Below are positions 1 through 8,152 of a stretch of DNA of 64,000 nt, in pieces. The notes under the pieces were generated by a model. The model was not told the origin of the DNA, did not search any database, and saw only the letters and a program-made list of their open reading frames with translations. Origin of the DNA: Treponema putidum (GTDB taxonomy: Bacteria; Spirochaetota; Spirochaetia; Treponematales; Treponemataceae); the NCBI RefSeq assembly GCF_000755145.1, contig NZ_CP009228.1, forward strand, positions 679,827-743,826, given 5' to 3'. Within the stretch, counting starts at the first letter, position 1. Each line of letters begins with the position of its first letter. Made by a program: the position numbers and the translations under genes.

Positions 1-290
1 TTAAACTCTTTGGCGTAATTCCGTTCGGTATCCATTCAATTTATATATGCACTTTAGATAAAGAAACATTAACAATATATTCTAATGAGAGTAATCCCCA
101 TGTACCGATATGGAATCATAGAATTCAATTGGAGCCCATTGATGACAATCGTACAAAGTATACTGATTGCATAGAAATTGAATCGGGTTGGAAAACAGGC
201 ATAATATGTATTTGGGCGAAAGCATTTTATGCACACAGACAAAGAAAGTGGAAGAAATTGCTCACAAAATTTAAAAATACTGAACTATAA
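1..290 (+). CDS. C-terminal part of an SRPBCC-like protein (cut by window edge)
   Basis: An open frame enters from the left edge (codons in phase with position 3) and stops with TAA at 288-290; about 95 residues are visible. The visible part has a PFGIHSIYI-like strand, a DCIEIESGWKTG strand and a basic C-terminal helix with HRQRKWKKL. That end pattern, a strand followed by a helix containing HRQR-W, is what SRPBCC/polyketide-cyclase-like small proteins show, so the family call is an inference from pattern only. No catalytic residue can be named. The start lies outside the window. The next gene remnant follows after about 25 bases on the same strand. Confidence 0.5.
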   Translation, partial: KLFGVIPFGIHSIYICTLDKETLTIYSNESNPHVPIWNHRIQLEPIDDNRTKYTDCIEIESGWKTGIICIWAKAFYAHRQRKWKKLLTKFKNTEL

Positions 291-315
291 AAACTGAAAT
301 AATAGAGCATAACTA

Positions 316-441
316 ATGAAAACATATCAGGATATAAATAAAGAAACTATAGATAGATGGGTTGAAGATACAAACGGTTTCGGAAGGCTTCATAAACTGA
401 ACATTAAAACATATATTGCGACTAAATCGGTAAAATTGTAG
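316..441 (+). pseudogene. N-terminal remnant of a class I SAM methyltransferase
   Basis: ATG at 316 opens a 41-codon frame ending with TAG at 439-441. The first ~17 residues (MKTYQDINKETIDRWVE) resemble, from memory, the N-terminus of a family of ~250-residue SAM-dependent methyltransferases common in Firmicutes and spirochaetes. In that family the next residues run into a Gly-rich SAM-binding domain. Here the sequence diverges after residue 17 and stops, so no SAM-binding motif is present. The most likely reading is a truncated or rearranged gene fragment. A real 41-residue peptide cannot be excluded. It sits between two unrelated small genes on the same strand. Confidence 0.5.
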
Positions 442-479
442 AGCGGAATAAATAACAATTTGTGAGGAGAGACAGCAAT

Positions 480-962
480 ATGCTTCATTTAGAAAAAATA
501 AATGGAAAAAATGTTTGGGATATTATTAAATTAAGCGTGGCAGAGTCACAAAAAGAATTCGTTGCAGCTAATGATGTAAGTATCATTGAAGCATACGTTA
601 CAATCACGGCAAATGGTTATGCCTTTCCGTTCGGGATATATGACAATGAAACACCTGTCGGGTTTTTGATGATTGGCTTTGATATTCATGACGAGTGGAA
701 TGACACACCTGAAATTGCAAGAGGAAATTATAATCTGTGGCGGTTAATGATTGATCAAACTTATCAGAACAAAGGATTCGGTAAACAAGCCGTTAAACTG
801 GCTCTAGATTTTATTAAGACTTTCCCTTGCGGAAAAGCGGAATATTGCTTGCTGTCTTATGAACCTGAAAATACAGCTGCTCGTCAGTTATACCATTCAT
901 TCGGTTTTATTGAAAACGGTGATATGGATGGTAGTGAAATTATTGCTGTGTTAAAACTTTAA
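480..962 (+). CDS. GNAT family N-acetyltransferase (polyamine acetyltransferase-like)
   Basis: A 160-residue protein from the ATG at 480. A GTG at 462 is in frame, but GGAGAG at 466-471 is spaced correctly for the ATG at 480. The fold is a single GNAT domain: an N-terminal helix region, the central strand VGFLMIGFD, the acetyl-CoA-binding motif A as LMIDQTYQNKGFGKQAV (Q-x-x-G-x-G type), and the C-terminal ENTAARQLYHSFGF segment. The overall pattern matches BltD/PaiA-type spermidine/spermine acetyltransferases, which transfer acetyl from acetyl-CoA to an amine; the substrate is an inference. It is monocistronic, with a weak terminator downstream. Confidence 0.85.
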   Translation: MLHLEKINGKNVWDIIKLSVAESQKEFVAANDVSIIEAYVTITANGYAFPFGIYDNETPVGFLMIGFDIHDEWNDTPEIARGNYNLWRLMIDQTYQNKGFGKQAVKLALDFIKTFPCGKAEYCLLSYEPENTAARQLYHSFGFIENGDMDGSEIIAVLKL

Positions 963-975
963 GACAAACTCAATG

Positions 976-1018
976 AATTAAACCCATTCAAACTGCCTAA
1001 AAGGATGGTTAATTTTTT
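976..1018 (+). terminator. Probable Rho-independent terminator after the GNAT gene
   Basis: Imperfect inverted repeat: AATTAAACCCAT on the left pairs with ATGGTTAATT on the right with two bulged bases, followed by a run of six T. It lies just after the acetyltransferase stop codon and before the next promoter. Confidence 0.45.
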
Positions 1019-1037
1019 GCAAAGTGATAAATTATAC

Positions 1038-1066
1038 TTGAAATTACTCATAAAAAGATATACTAT
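1038..1066 (+). promoter_or_regulatory. Sigma-70-type promoter for the iminopeptidase gene
   Basis: TTGAAA at 1038-1043, 17 bp, TACTAT at 1061-1066. The predicted start lies near 1073, giving a leader of about 50 nt. Confidence 0.5.
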
Positions 1067-1077
1067 AAATTAAATCC

Positions 1078-1117
1078 GGAAACTGATGTTTCCTCCAAAA
1101 AAAATTTTTATTAGAGG
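1078..1117 (+). promoter_or_regulatory. Leader hairpin shared with the nitrilase gene
   Basis: GGAAAC-TGAT-GTTTCC (1078-1093) is a perfect 6-bp stem with a TGAT loop, followed by an A-run/T-run and an AGAGG ribosome-binding site. The same order (stem with TGAT loop, CT-C/G-C, A-run, TTTTTAT, GGAGG) stands before the nitrilase-family gene at 45536-45572. Confidence 0.5.
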
Positions 1118-1123
1118 TAAATT

Positions 1124-2065
1124 ATGAAAATTCTATATGAAAAAACACCGCATTTTGATGAAAGCTTTTTAAAGGTCTCGGATATACACAGTATTTATTA
1201 TGCCCAATACGGTAACCCTAAGGGAAAACCTGTAGTTTTTTTACACGGAGGCCCGGGAGGAGGCTGTATTCCGGTTGCAAGCCAGTATTTTGATCCCGAA
1301 TTTTACCGAATAGTCTTATTTGACCAGCGAGGAGCGGGAAAAAGTTTACCGCCTTGCGAGATGAAAGAAAATACATCGGAAAACCTGATTGAAGATATCG
1401 AAAAACTTCGCTGCCATCTAGGTATTAACAAATGGATGGTTTTCGGCGGAAGCTGGGGCAGCACTCTTGCTCTAATCTATTCCATCGCCCACCCCGATAA
1501 GGTTGTATCTATAATCCTAAGAGGAATCTTTTTAGGAACTCAAGCAGAAATAAATTGGATTTATGAAGAAGGAGGCGCATCGAAGTTCTTCCCTGAAGAT
1601 TTTGAAGCCTATCAAAATTTTATTCCGCAAGAAGAAAGAAGCTCTTTATTAAGGGCGTACTCAAAACGTCTTTTCGGTGAAGACTCAAACTTGTCCCTTG
1701 AAGCGGCCCATAAGTGGAGCCGCTGGGAATCTGCCCTCGTGAGGCTATTCCCCGCTGTCTATAACATGAGTGATGAGGAAGCCCTTGCTATGGCTAAGGC
1801 GGAATGCCATTACTTTTTACACAAGTGTTTTTTTAAAGACGATAATTACATCCTAAACAGCTGCGATAAGATTAAAGACCTTCCATGCACTATAGTGCAA
1901 GGAAGATATGATATGGACTGTCCGCCTTTTTCAGCTTATAAACTGCATAAAAAATTACCTAAATCGAATTTAAACATTGTCTTATTCGGAGGACACTCCA
2001 GTATGGAACCGGGACTGGTAGACGGCCTTGTAAGGGCAGCAGAAGATCATAAAAAATTCTTTTAG
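1124..2065 (+). CDS. pip: Proline iminopeptidase (alpha/beta hydrolase, S33)
   Basis: A 313-residue single-domain protein of the usual size for S33 proline iminopeptidases, cytoplasmic (no signal peptide). It removes N-terminal proline from peptides. The oxyanion-hole motif HGGPGGG lies at about residues 41-47, the nucleophile elbow GGSWGS gives Ser110, and the acid and base read as Asp263 (GRYDMD) and His291 (FGGHSS). The FDQRGAGKS stretch is typical of the family. The leader has an AGAGG ribosome-binding site and an upstream hairpin. A second alpha/beta hydrolase gene follows after 12 bases and is probably co-transcribed. Prolyl peptide turnover fits an amino-acid-fermenting oral treponeme (inference). 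Confidence 0.93.
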   Translation: MKILYEKTPHFDESFLKVSDIHSIYYAQYGNPKGKPVVFLHGGPGGGCIPVASQYFDPEFYRIVLFDQRGAGKSLPPCEMKENTSENLIEDIEKLRCHLGINKWMVFGGSWGSTLALIYSIAHPDKVVSIILRGIFLGTQAEINWIYEEGGASKFFPEDFEAYQNFIPQEERSSLLRAYSKRLFGEDSNLSLEAAHKWSRWESALVRLFPAVYNMSDEEALAMAKAECHYFLHKCFFKDDNYILNSCDKIKDLPCTIVQGRYDMDCPPFSAYKLHKKLPKSNLNIVLFGGHSSMEPGLVDGLVRAAEDHKKFF

Positions 2066-2077
2066 ATTTTATTCTTT

Positions 2078-3037
2078 ATGAATCATCACTTGCAAGACGG
2101 CATTAAGACCTTTGAAGGCCCATACGAAATAAGAGCTTATAATGATAAGAACATAATCGGTTTTAACCGTGTTTATAAAAAAAAATTGGAGGACAATAAA
2201 GAAGACAAGAGCCTTTCGGATGAAGAGAATTTAAGAGGTGAAATTACAGTCTATATACCCAAAAAGAAAGGAACATATCCTCTTATCTTAATCAGCCATG
2301 GTTGGGCTAATTATAAATACGGTCTTTTACCCATAGGGCGGCATCTCGCATCATACGGATATGCCGCAGCTCTTTTTACTTCAAAGAAAAAGGCCGTCCC
2401 AAAGGATTGGATTCCAACCTTTACTGCTGTTCAAAACTTGATGAAGAACAAAAATGAAGATGCCTCTCATGATTTATGCGGCTTAATCGATATAAATAAC
2501 ATAGGCATTGTAGCCCATTCGATGAGCGGGCCCGCATCTTTTTATTATGCCGGTCTTAGGCCTGAGGTTAAGGCTATAAGCGCAATCCATCCTTATAATG
2601 GAGCATCACCTATGGTTGAAGCCATAGCAAGCTCCAACGAAGAATTAGGCGACGAATTCCCAAAAACTAAAAGTGCCGTTTTATTTTTAACTTCAGAAAT
2701 CGATAGATCAGCTTATCCCGAAAAAACCTACCGCTTTTTCAAAAACTTAAATAAAGATGCCCCTGCATGTTTTCTTTCATTTAAAAACATAAAACATAAT
2801 GGAGCTCTGGATATTTTTAAAACACCTTTATCCGGAGGTTATGATGAAGAAGCATTTAAACTTTATTCCCGCCTTTCAGTATTATGGTTCGACGCATTTT
2901 TAAAAGGTAAAAAAGAAAATTTAAAGCATTTTCAAATAGATGATGAATGTTTTAAAGATATTAAGAACTTACTTTACACCGAAATACATAGAGAACACGA
3001 AGCCTATCCAAGCTATGATTCGCGTAATTTAGAGTAA
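2078..3037 (+). CDS. Alpha/beta hydrolase (dienelactone hydrolase / PET-hydrolase-like fold)
   Basis: A 319-residue protein with no signal peptide. LILISHGWANYKYG supplies the HG oxyanion motif, the nucleophile elbow is AHSMSG with Ser148, a later EIDRS gives a candidate acid, and IKHNGAL a candidate catalytic His. This is the complete triad of the chlorophyllase/dienelactone-hydrolase-like branch of alpha/beta hydrolases. The substrate cannot be read from the sequence. It starts 12 bases after the iminopeptidase gene without a clear ribosome-binding site, consistent with translational coupling. A strong terminator follows. Confidence 0.8.
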   Translation: MNHHLQDGIKTFEGPYEIRAYNDKNIIGFNRVYKKKLEDNKEDKSLSDEENLRGEITVYIPKKKGTYPLILISHGWANYKYGLLPIGRHLASYGYAAALFTSKKKAVPKDWIPTFTAVQNLMKNKNEDASHDLCGLIDINNIGIVAHSMSGPASFYYAGLRPEVKAISAIHPYNGASPMVEAIASSNEELGDEFPKTKSAVLFLTSEIDRSAYPEKTYRFFKNLNKDAPACFLSFKNIKHNGALDIFKTPLSGGYDEEAFKLYSRLSVLWFDAFLKGKKENLKHFQIDDECFKDIKNLLYTEIHREHEAYPSYDSRNLE

Positions 3038-3041
3038 AAAT

Positions 3042-3070
3042 AAAAAGCTGCCTCTAAAGGCAGCTTTTTT
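3042..3070. terminator. Bidirectional Rho-independent terminator
   Basis: AGCTGCCT-ctaa-AGGCAGCT with A-run on the left and six T on the right. It separates the convergent hydrolase (+) and PspC (-) genes and should work in both directions. Confidence 0.9.
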
Positions 3071-3079
3071 AACCGCTAA

Positions 3080-3310
3080 TCAGTCACGGGGTGCATATTC
3101 ATATGTGTCATCATCATCCTTAATTTCGGTATCATATGGCATAATAATAGCCGCTATTATGTAAACAATAACTCCTGAACCCACAACAAAGGCAAATATA
3201 ATCCACAGCAGCCTGATTAAAACGGGGTCAACACCCAAATATTCGGCAATACCCGCACAAACGCCTAAAATTTTTTTATTGTGTGATGATTTGTATAATC
3301 GTTTTTTCAT
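3080..3310 (-). CDS. PspC domain membrane protein
   Basis: A 76-residue protein made almost entirely of a PspC domain: a basic N-terminus (KKRLYKSSHNKKILG), the family motif VCAGIAEYLGVDPVLIRLLW, one long hydrophobic segment at about residues 34-58, and an acidic soluble tail. PspC proteins sit in the inner membrane and are linked to envelope stress sensing; here there is no pspA or pspF neighbour. An AAGAGGA ribosome-binding site precedes the ATG. It lies directly downstream of a lipoprotein gene on the same strand. Confidence 0.88.
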   Translation of the reverse strand: MKKRLYKSSHNKKILGVCAGIAEYLGVDPVLIRLLWIIFAFVVGSGVIVYIIAAIIMPYDTEIKDDDDTYEYAPRD

Positions 3311-3333
3311 TTTGTCCTCTTAAAATTTTAAAT

Positions 3334-4284
3334 TTATTTTACCTCAGCCTTGGCACTTACGGTTCTATTTCTTTCTTCCCAAGGAGATGAAACCCTATTT
3401 GTATCGGATACAACAAAAAAACAGGCGGTTATCTTATCAAACCAATCGGAATTGGAATCATCCTTACGCAGGATATATCGGCATTCCTTTCCATCCTTTG
3501 AAAAAGCCCTGCATCCGTTTACAGGATTTCCCGATGCATCTATCATAGAACCTGAATCCTTGTAGTATTTTTCTCCCGGCACATCAAACCAAAAATATCC
3601 GTTTTTTACACGTTCATCATTTACCGAAAAGAAAATTTCAATCGAATCGGAATCCTTTGAAACCGACTTAATTACAGGAACAGAAAGGGCTGCTATTTCA
3701 TTTTTTGATGAGGACTGAGGAACAATCATTTTTATATCTTCAGTTCCGGTTTCAGCGGAAGTAAGGCTTTCTTCTTCAGCTTTAGCTTCATCGGTTTTAT
3801 CTTGAGCCTTCTTTTCAAAACCGGTTATATCCAATACCTGCTCATACTTATTTCCATTCACATCCGTAAGAGAGAATTTCCATTTTCCGAGAGCTACAGA
3901 ACCGGTTCCTTCACCGCATTGAAGCCGTTTTACGGATGCAATCTTAGCCTTATCATCTATTTCGGTAATCTTGTCAAGCTGTGAAGAATTTAATGCCCAC
4001 ATATCTATAGGGGATTCTACAACCAGCTTTTTAACATCGGCAGTATTAAATGAACCGTTATAGTTAATAAAAAAGCTTATAAACATCTCTCCGTTGCCTT
4101 TAAGCGTTCCGTTCCATATTGAAGTATCCAATCTTTCTATCATCCATGTAACAGAACTAACGGATATTTTTCCGGGTCCGGACGGAGTATCAGAAGCTTG
4201 TTTCGGAGTCGATTTACAGCCTAAAACAAAGACTGCGCATAAAATTGCGATAAATATTTTTGAGTAGAGTTTTTGCATTTTCAA
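3334..4284 (-). CDS. Secreted lipoprotein of unknown function
   Basis: A 316-residue protein with a lipoprotein signal peptide: a hydrophobic stretch at residues 10-21 and lipobox VLGC with the acylated Cys23. The mature part begins Ser/Thr/Pro-rich, has two beta-rich segments (about residues 45-155 and 205-305) and an acidic linker near residue 160-180. No enzyme motif was recognised. GAGGAGG before the ATG is a strong ribosome-binding site, and a promoter (TTGTAT, 17 bp, TATAAT) lies just upstream, so it is transcribed independently of the ABC exporter genes. Confidence 0.75.
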   Translation of the reverse strand: MKMQKLYSKIFIAILCAVFVLGCKSTPKQASDTPSGPGKISVSSVTWMIERLDTSIWNGTLKGNGEMFISFFINYNGSFNTADVKKLVVESPIDMWALNSSQLDKITEIDDKAKIASVKRLQCGEGTGSVALGKWKFSLTDVNGNKYEQVLDITGFEKKAQDKTDEAKAEEESLTSAETGTEDIKMIVPQSSSKNEIAALSVPVIKSVSKDSDSIEIFFSVNDERVKNGYFWFDVPGEKYYKDSGSMIDASGNPVNGCRAFSKDGKECRYILRKDDSNSDWFDKITACFFVVSDTNRVSSPWEERNRTVSAKAEVK

Positions 4285-4298
4285 TTCCTCCTCTTTCT

Positions 4299-4327
4299 AT
4301 TATACACTTATAATTGTAAAAATACAA
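4299..4327 (-). promoter_or_regulatory. Promoter of the lipoprotein gene
   Basis: Reading the minus strand: TTGTAT (4327-4322), 17 bp, TATAAT (4304-4299), then a short leader with GAGGAGG. Confidence 0.65.
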
Positions 4328-4345
4328 CTACAGTATAAGATAATT

Positions 4346-6175
4346 TTAAGCCTTTATGTTCAGAGACCTTTGTTCTTCATTTATAAACTGATGAGTATAA
4401 AGCTCATAATAATGGCCTTTTTGCTTCATAAGCTCATCATGGCTGCCGTACTCAATCATCTTTCCGCCTTCAATAACGATTATCTTATCCGCATTTCTGA
4501 TTGTCGACAATCTATGAGCCACAACAAAGGAAGTACGCCCCGATAAAACGGTAGTGATGGCTTTTTGAATTTTTTGTTCCGTTTCGGTATCGATAGAAGA
4601 AGTCGCTTCATCTAAAACAAAGAGGCGAGGGTTTCTTACCAAGGTGCGGGCAAAAGAAATAAGCTGCTTTTGTCCTGTAGATAGGAGGCTCCCGCCCTCG
4701 CCTACCTCCGTATCATAACCTTTTTCCATCTTAATTATAAAATCATGAGCATCTACCAGCTTTGCAGCTTCGATAATTTCTTCATCGCTTGCATTAAGTT
4801 TTCCGTACCTGATATTTTCTGCAATCGTTCCCGAAAAAAGATGAGGCGACTGAAGCACGTAGCCTAGGTTTTCGTGAATCCAGCTTTCGCTCATATCGGT
4901 ATAGTCTATGCCGTCCACAAGGATGCGGCCGCTTTTGGGCTCATAAAACCTGCAAAAAAGATTAACGATGGTAGACTTTCCGGCACCCGTAGCTCCAACC
5001 AAGGCTATTGTTTGCCCCGCTTTAACTTCAAGGTTAAAACCGCTTAATACGGGTTCTCCCTCCTTGTACCAAAAGGAAACATTTTCAAACTTTACGGCAC
5101 CTTTAATAGGCGGCTTTTTTTCGTTTGTAGGGCAAAGAGCCGTACCGTATTTTTTAACAACCTCCTCCTTGTCCTTAATTTCAGACTCTTCTTCGAGGAG
5201 GCCGAAGATGCGTTCAGCGGCAGCTTGAGCCGAAATAAATTCGGCAAAAAGATCGGCGGCTTCAGCCAAGGGTGCATTAAACTGAGTAACATAAGAAAAA
5301 AAGGCAACCAGCAAGCCCATCGTAATAGCCCCCGAAACAACCGAAATTCCGCCATATAAAACCATTAAGCCCGTTCCGACGGCACCGATTAATTGAACAG
5401 TAGGCATAAGAACGGAAGAGATTAAGATACCTTTTATAGAGGCGGTTTTCATCTCTTCGGTTTTAGATAAGAATTCTTTTGCGTTAAGTTCTTCACGAAC
5501 CAAGGTCTTAGTTGTCTTAGCTCCTTGAATGTCTTCATTATAGGATGCCGTCAATTGAGAATTTATCTTACGCACCCGCCTTTGAGCCTTTAAAATTTTT
5601 CCTCGAAGATAAATACTAAAAATGACAATTACGGGAAGGGTCAATAAGCCTATGAGGGCAAGCCGAGGACTGTCTCCAATCATAGCAACTATTACAGCTG
5701 TCATCATACAAAAACCCCAGAAGAGGTCTGTTGCCCCCCATGCGACAATGCCGGATAATTTATTTATATCGGAGGACATTCTTGACATAAGCCAGCCGAC
5801 GGCAGTTTTATCGTAAAAAGAAAGAGAAAGAGACTGCAATTTTGTAAAACACTTTGTTCTTAGGCGGTGACACATTTTTATTTCCAAATGGCCGACAAAT
5901 TTTATAAAGAAAAAAGTGGCGGCCGCAGAAATCAGCAAAAACACTACCGTAAAGATAATTACAGCATTAAAATTACTTAAATCACGTCCCTCCACAAAGG
6001 TATCTATTACATACTTCGTCATCTTAGGCTGAACAACATCCAAAGCTCCTGTCAATCCGCCCAAAAGAACGCCCGGAATCAAAAGCTCTTTAAAATAGCC
6101 GAATTCTTTTAGAACCTTTTTCCATACTCCGCTTTTAAATTTTTCATCATAGTTATCTATATCTAAATCTTCCAT
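4346..6175 (-). CDS. ABC exporter half-transporter with the active ATP site Glu (second of a heterodimer)
   Basis: A 609-residue half-transporter: six transmembrane helices in the first ~330 residues, then a nucleotide-binding domain with Walker A GATGAGKST and Walker B FVLDEATSSID, which carries the catalytic Glu. Its signature motif is LSTGQ instead of LSGGQ. The partner gene 12 bases upstream has the opposite pattern (normal signature, Asp in place of the catalytic Glu). The two therefore fit a heterodimeric type IV exporter of the LmrCD/BmrCD/TM287-288 kind with one working and one degenerate ATP site. Substrate is unknown; drugs or lipids are usual for the family. Confidence 0.92.
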   Translation of the reverse strand: MEDLDIDNYDEKFKSGVWKKVLKEFGYFKELLIPGVLLGGLTGALDVVQPKMTKYVIDTFVEGRDLSNFNAVIIFTVVFLLISAAATFFFIKFVGHLEIKMCHRLRTKCFTKLQSLSLSFYDKTAVGWLMSRMSSDINKLSGIVAWGATDLFWGFCMMTAVIVAMIGDSPRLALIGLLTLPVIVIFSIYLRGKILKAQRRVRKINSQLTASYNEDIQGAKTTKTLVREELNAKEFLSKTEEMKTASIKGILISSVLMPTVQLIGAVGTGLMVLYGGISVVSGAITMGLLVAFFSYVTQFNAPLAEAADLFAEFISAQAAAERIFGLLEEESEIKDKEEVVKKYGTALCPTNEKKPPIKGAVKFENVSFWYKEGEPVLSGFNLEVKAGQTIALVGATGAGKSTIVNLFCRFYEPKSGRILVDGIDYTDMSESWIHENLGYVLQSPHLFSGTIAENIRYGKLNASDEEIIEAAKLVDAHDFIIKMEKGYDTEVGEGGSLLSTGQKQLISFARTLVRNPRLFVLDEATSSIDTETEQKIQKAITTVLSGRTSFVVAHRLSTIRNADKIIVIEGGKMIEYGSHDELMKQKGHYYELYTHQFINEEQRSLNIKA

Positions 6176-6187
6176 AATTTAATTTCC

Positions 6188-7972
6188 TTATTGTGCTGCA
6201 GCACTTTGAATATCGTAAATCCTTTTGTATAAACCTTCTTGAGCTATCAGCTGTTCATGAGTTCCCTCTTGGCTTATCTTTCCGTTTTCTAAAACAATAA
6301 TATTATCCGCATCACAAATAGTTGAAATTCTATGCGAAATTATAATCATTGTTTTGTTCCCTTTTTCTTCCTTTAGAGCGGAACGGATGCTGATATCCGT
6401 TTGGGTGTCTACAGCCGAAAGGGAGTCATCAAAAATAATAACGGGAGAATCTTTGATGAGGGTTCTGGCAATTGCAAGCCTTTGTTTTTGTCCTCCCGAA
6501 AGAGAGACGCCCCGTTCTCCGACCAAGGTCTCATAACCTTTTTCAAACTTATTTATTTCTTCATCTAAAAAAGCGACCTTTGAGAAATGGCGGGCAAAAG
6601 AATCGGAAACATCGGGCACGGCTAATTTGAGGTTTTCCATAATTGTTCTGCCGTATAAAAACGGCTCCTGTAAAATCAGCCCCACCTGAGACCTTATCCA
6701 ACCCTTGTCTATAGTGTTTAATTCTTTTCCTTCCATTTTGATAGAGCCTGAATCATATTCATAAAGGCGGGCAAGTAAATGCACAAGGGAGCTTTTTCCC
6801 GATCCTGTAGGCCCTAGGATTGCAACAGTTTGTCCGCTTTTGATATTAAAAGAAACATTGTCGAGTATCTTTTGATTTTGTGTTTCAGGATAAGAAAATG
6901 AAACGGAATCAAAGCTAATGTTTCCTTTAATTTCGGGTTTTTCGTTTGTCGGGAAAATATCTTCAGCCTTTTCATTTAAAATAGTTTCAATGCGTCCTGC
7001 AGAAACAAAGGATTTTCCTATATTGCTTATGATACGTCCTAAACGGCGGACAGGCCAGATTAACATTCCCGTATAAGAAATAAAGGCTACTAAATCTCCT
7101 GAACTTATATCGCCTCTGTAGGCCAATAGACTTCCGTAAAGAATTATCCCAAAAACTTGGGCTATCGAAAGAGAATCAGAGAATGACCAAAAAGCGGCAA
7201 AGCTGTTATTTATCTTCAAATTCTGATTGCGGTACCTTTCGCTCCGCTTAATAAATTTTTCTATTTCGTATTGATGGCGGGTAAAGGCTTTTACGACTCT
7301 TATGCCGGTTAAATTTTCCTGTATTGCAGTAGTCATTGAGGCTTCATATTCCGTTGCTTTTTTAAATTGCCTCTGAATTCTTCTAAAAAATATGGCCGAT
7401 GAAAAAAAAGTCAAAGGCATAATGCAAAAGGAAATAAGCATTAGACTCGTATTTAATTGAGCCATCAAGTAAATGGTATAAATTATCAAAAAGACGGAAC
7501 TTACCGTATCCATTATCTGGGAATACAAGGCCAAGCGGATGGTTTCAACATCCGAAGTACACCTTTGAATCAGGTCTCCGGTTTCTGCCTTAGAATGATA
7601 GGAGTAAGGAAGAAGCTGGATATGATTGTAAAGTCTATTTCTGAGAGTCTTTATTGAACGCTCCGTTGCGACACTGGCTATGTTTATTCTGCCGAATGTA
7701 AAAAGGCCCCTTATAAGTGAAAAAAAGACTATCAGGGCAGCCATTACAAGTAAGCCTCTTGTTCCGCTTAAGTGGTCTTTAAACAAGGCAACAAGCTGAG
7801 ATATTAAACCTTTCGGCAAGGCAGCTCCTCCTATTACCGAGTCTATTGTAATTCTGATAAGCTGAGGCTGCATGGCAACGATTACTTGTGAAAACAACGT
7901 AAAAATAAGGGCAAGTATATAAAGCCGGCTTTGCCCTTTTGCATAAGATAAAAGTCTTTTTAAATTTTGCAT
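6188..7972 (-). CDS. ABC exporter half-transporter with degenerate Walker B (first of a heterodimer)
   Basis: A 594-residue half-transporter from the ATG at 7972. An in-frame TTG at 8029 preceded by GGGGGA is an alternative start, but it would add 19 residues before the membrane domain. Six transmembrane helices come first, then an ATPase domain with Walker A GPTGSGKSS, canonical LSGGQKQR, and Walker B IIFDDS, where Asp replaces the catalytic Glu. Its normal signature would complete the active site with the partner's Walker motifs, while its own Walker B forms the degenerate site. It is transcribed divergently from pta and forms an operon with the gene at 4346-6175. Confidence 0.9.
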   Translation of the reverse strand: MQNLKRLLSYAKGQSRLYILALIFTLFSQVIVAMQPQLIRITIDSVIGGAALPKGLISQLVALFKDHLSGTRGLLVMAALIVFFSLIRGLFTFGRINIASVATERSIKTLRNRLYNHIQLLPYSYHSKAETGDLIQRCTSDVETIRLALYSQIMDTVSSVFLIIYTIYLMAQLNTSLMLISFCIMPLTFFSSAIFFRRIQRQFKKATEYEASMTTAIQENLTGIRVVKAFTRHQYEIEKFIKRSERYRNQNLKINNSFAAFWSFSDSLSIAQVFGIILYGSLLAYRGDISSGDLVAFISYTGMLIWPVRRLGRIISNIGKSFVSAGRIETILNEKAEDIFPTNEKPEIKGNISFDSVSFSYPETQNQKILDNVSFNIKSGQTVAILGPTGSGKSSLVHLLARLYEYDSGSIKMEGKELNTIDKGWIRSQVGLILQEPFLYGRTIMENLKLAVPDVSDSFARHFSKVAFLDEEINKFEKGYETLVGERGVSLSGGQKQRLAIARTLIKDSPVIIFDDSLSAVDTQTDISIRSALKEEKGNKTMIIISHRISTICDADNIIVLENGKISQEGTHEQLIAQEGLYKRIYDIQSAAAQ

Positions 7973-8060
7973 AATTTGATACTCTAATTCACTTGATTTT
8001 AACACAAAAGAAGAATTTATTCTATACAAATTCCCCCATAATCCATGGGAAATTAATTGC

Positions 8061-8089
8061 TAGACATAAATATTGAAAAATGCTAAAAT
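8061..8089 (+). promoter_or_regulatory. Promoter of pta
   Basis: TAGACA (8061-8066), 17 bp, TAAAAT (8084-8089). The leader to the ATG at 8153 contains AAGGAG at a normal distance. Confidence 0.5.
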
Positions 8090-8152
8090 ACCGCGTAAGT
8101 AAAAATTGTTAGCCCAATTTAAACATACGGAAAAGATTAAGGAGATAAAATT

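Noticed and set aside
1-962. Integron gene cassettes (small unrelated genes, one strand)
   Set aside because: The gaps between genes are only 25-40 bases and no attC-like core sites (RYYYAAC...GTTRRRY) were found; no integrase is present.
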